Shown here: piece by piece, positions 62,970-64,000 of the stretch
Layout: every line of letters starts with the position of its first letter
How positions within the stretch are numbered: the stretch's first letter is position 1
Assembly: GCF_003352185.1 (NCBI RefSeq)
Contig: NZ_CP029608.1
Location: forward strand, 3,596,001-3,660,000
Length of the DNA stretch: 64,000 nucleotides
Source of the DNA: Pseudomonas kribbensis
GTDB lineage: Bacteria; Pseudomonadota; Gammaproteobacteria; Pseudomonadales; Pseudomonadaceae
Direction of reading: 5' to 3'
Program-made: the position numbers and the translations under genes
Notes under the pieces: model-generated
What the model was told of the DNA's origin: nothing
Databases searched by the model: none
What the model saw: the letters and a program-made list of their open reading frames with translations, nothing else

Positions 62970-64000
62970 TTATGCCGCAGCCTGTTGTGGCTCCGATACC
63001 GTCCCCTCCTTGCTCAACAGCCCCAACACCACGGCTGCCGACGCCAGGGTGATGATCGTCAGGATGTGCAGCAGGTACTGGAACGCCGAAGCGTAGCCTT
63101 GCACCAGACGTTCATTGGCCAACCCTGGAATCGTGTTGATTGCGTGCGCCATGTCGCCTGTCGTCACCCGGTGCGCGGTTTCGGCAATCAATGCAACGTC
63201 GGCGCTGCCGGCCACCGGTTGCAGATCGGTATGCAGCAGCGAGGCAAGCATCGCCGCCACGCTGGCCAGTGCAATCCCCTCACCCGCCACCCGCACCGTG
63301 TTGAAGATCCCGGCTGCCATGCCGGCGCGCGCTTTCGGCACCACGCTGACCGACAGTCCATCCATCAAGCCCCACGGCAAACCTGCGCCGATCCCGATCA
63401 ACACCATCGGCATCACCAACGCGAATTTCAATTCGCCGACGTTGTACAGACTCAGCCAGTGCAGGCCCACGGCGGCAATCAAAAAGCCCACGCCTGACAA
63501 TATACCGGCCGAAAAAAAACGCGTCATCGACGCCGCAAGCATCGGCACCACCAGCATCGGCGCCGACAGCGCCAGCAACAGCAGGCCGGCGTCGATTTCA
63601 CTCAAGCCTTCGACACCGATAAACCGCAGCGGCAACATGACCACCAGCACGATGTAGCAATAGCAGGTGCCGATAGGCAGCATCTGCACCCCGATGAAGC
63701 GCGGAAAACGGAACAGGGTCAGATCGAGCATCGGGCGTTTTACACGCATTTCGATGAAGACGAACAGCGCCAGCAACAACGCCGAAGCGCCCAACAGCCC
63801 CACCACCAACGGACTGCCCCAACCGCTTTCGGGGGCCTGGATAACTCCGAACGTGAACAGCGCGAGCATCGAACTGAAGGTCACGGTGCCTGGCCAGTCG
63901 AGACCGCTAGCGTCGGGGTCGCGGGTTTCACGCATGCGCGGCAGGCCGAAGACCATCGCGATCACACCGATCAGTGCGGTGAAGACAAAGATCGCACGCC
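62970..64000 (-). CDS. MFS transporter, DHA2 (EmrB/QacA) type (start outside window)
   Basis: The frame stays open to the right edge (reading RAIFVFTALIGVIAMVFGLP from the boundary), so only the C-terminal part of about 343 residues is here. About eight membrane helices are visible, including VQMLPIGTCYCYIVLVVMLP and GIGAGLPWGLMDGLSVSVVP. The layout fits the 14-helix drug:H+ antiporter group. No partner membrane-fusion gene is visible. Confidence 0.9.
   Translation of the reverse strand, partial: RAIFVFTALIGVIAMVFGLPRMRETRDPDASGLDWPGTVTFSSMLALFTFGVIQAPESGWGSPLVVGLLGASALLLALFVFIEMRVKRPMLDLTLFRFPRFIGVQMLPIGTCYCYIVLVVMLPLRFIGVEGLSEIDAGLLLLALSAPMLVVPMLAASMTRFFSAGILSGVGFLIAAVGLHWLSLYNVGELKFALVMPMVLIGIGAGLPWGLMDGLSVSVVPKARAGMAAGIFNTVRVAGEGIALASVAAMLASLLHTDLQPVAGSADVALIAETAHRVTTGDMAHAINTIPGLANERLVQGYASAFQYLLHILTIITLASAAVVLGLLSKEGTVSEPQQAAA

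Overview
The window is chromosomal DNA of a fluorescent Pseudomonas (P. fluorescens group). High-GC coding sequence, two REP doublets (REPINs) of the type typical of P. fluorescens, the PotF/NCS1/RND/CdiA families and the ParD-like gene ahead of map all fit this. No rRNA, tRNA, IS element, prophage or CRISPR array was seen. The left edge cuts an IlvD/Edd dehydratase and the right edge cuts an MFS exporter.

Layout. 1-2.3 kb: sugar-acid dehydratase, a REPIN and a FadR-type regulator. 2.3-5.7 kb: RND/MMPL exporter with a Ycf48-like periplasmic protein. 6.0-13.4 kb and 13.6-17.5 kb: an operon (AA_synth/DUF1185 protein, alpha/beta hydrolase, aldehyde dehydrogenase, flavin reductase, carboxymuconolactone-decarboxylase-like protein, FCD-type GntR regulator, Nudix hydrolase), then a small membrane protein, DUF1330, a RibB protein with a degenerate RibA-like domain, and a complete Pot-type ABC importer. 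17.6-35.6 kb: ordinary genes (ParD-like/map, Ppx-like, cystathionine synthase/lyase pair, a 13-residue repeat protein, two lipoproteins, a hybrid kinase/NarL pair, LysR, SBF transporter, AraC, amidase, DyP peroxidase, TerC, a second REPIN, a PotF-like binding protein). 35.8-39.2 kb: NCS1 permease diverging from a second flavin reductase and a luciferase-like monooxygenase. 39.3-51.9 kb: a two-partner secretion/contact-dependent inhibition locus (TpsB, a 3542-residue CdiA-like exoprotein, a 79-residue candidate immunity protein). 52-64 kb: HxlR/hydrolase pair, then a second nitrogen-compound cluster (flavin monooxygenase, RidA-like, DUF1028, M20 deacetylase, NCS1 permease, molbindin, M24 hydrolase, LysR, aldehyde dehydrogenase) and an MFS exporter.

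Main result. Five promoter regions, at about 6.01, 12.28, 13.48, 37.32 and 37.49 kb, carry the same 14-bp core, ATTAYGGTATWCCA, as part of palindromes. They stand before exactly the units that make up a coherent pathway: two uptake systems (ABC and NCS1), two flavin reductases, a luciferase-family monooxygenase, a hydrolase, a dehydrogenase, a riboflavin-precursor synthase and the FCD-type GntR regulator itself. I infer one regulon, split by about 18 kb of unrelated genes, for oxidative breakdown of a nitrogen-containing (probably heterocyclic) compound. Its architecture resembles the Rut uracil pathway but is controlled and built differently. The substrate is unknown.

Other points of interest are a 13-bp perfect inverted repeat in the cdiBA promoter, a RidA homologue lacking the catalytic arginine, a secreted protein made almost entirely of 13 copies of a 13-residue repeat, and an intrinsic terminator on the minus strand with no gene in front of it.
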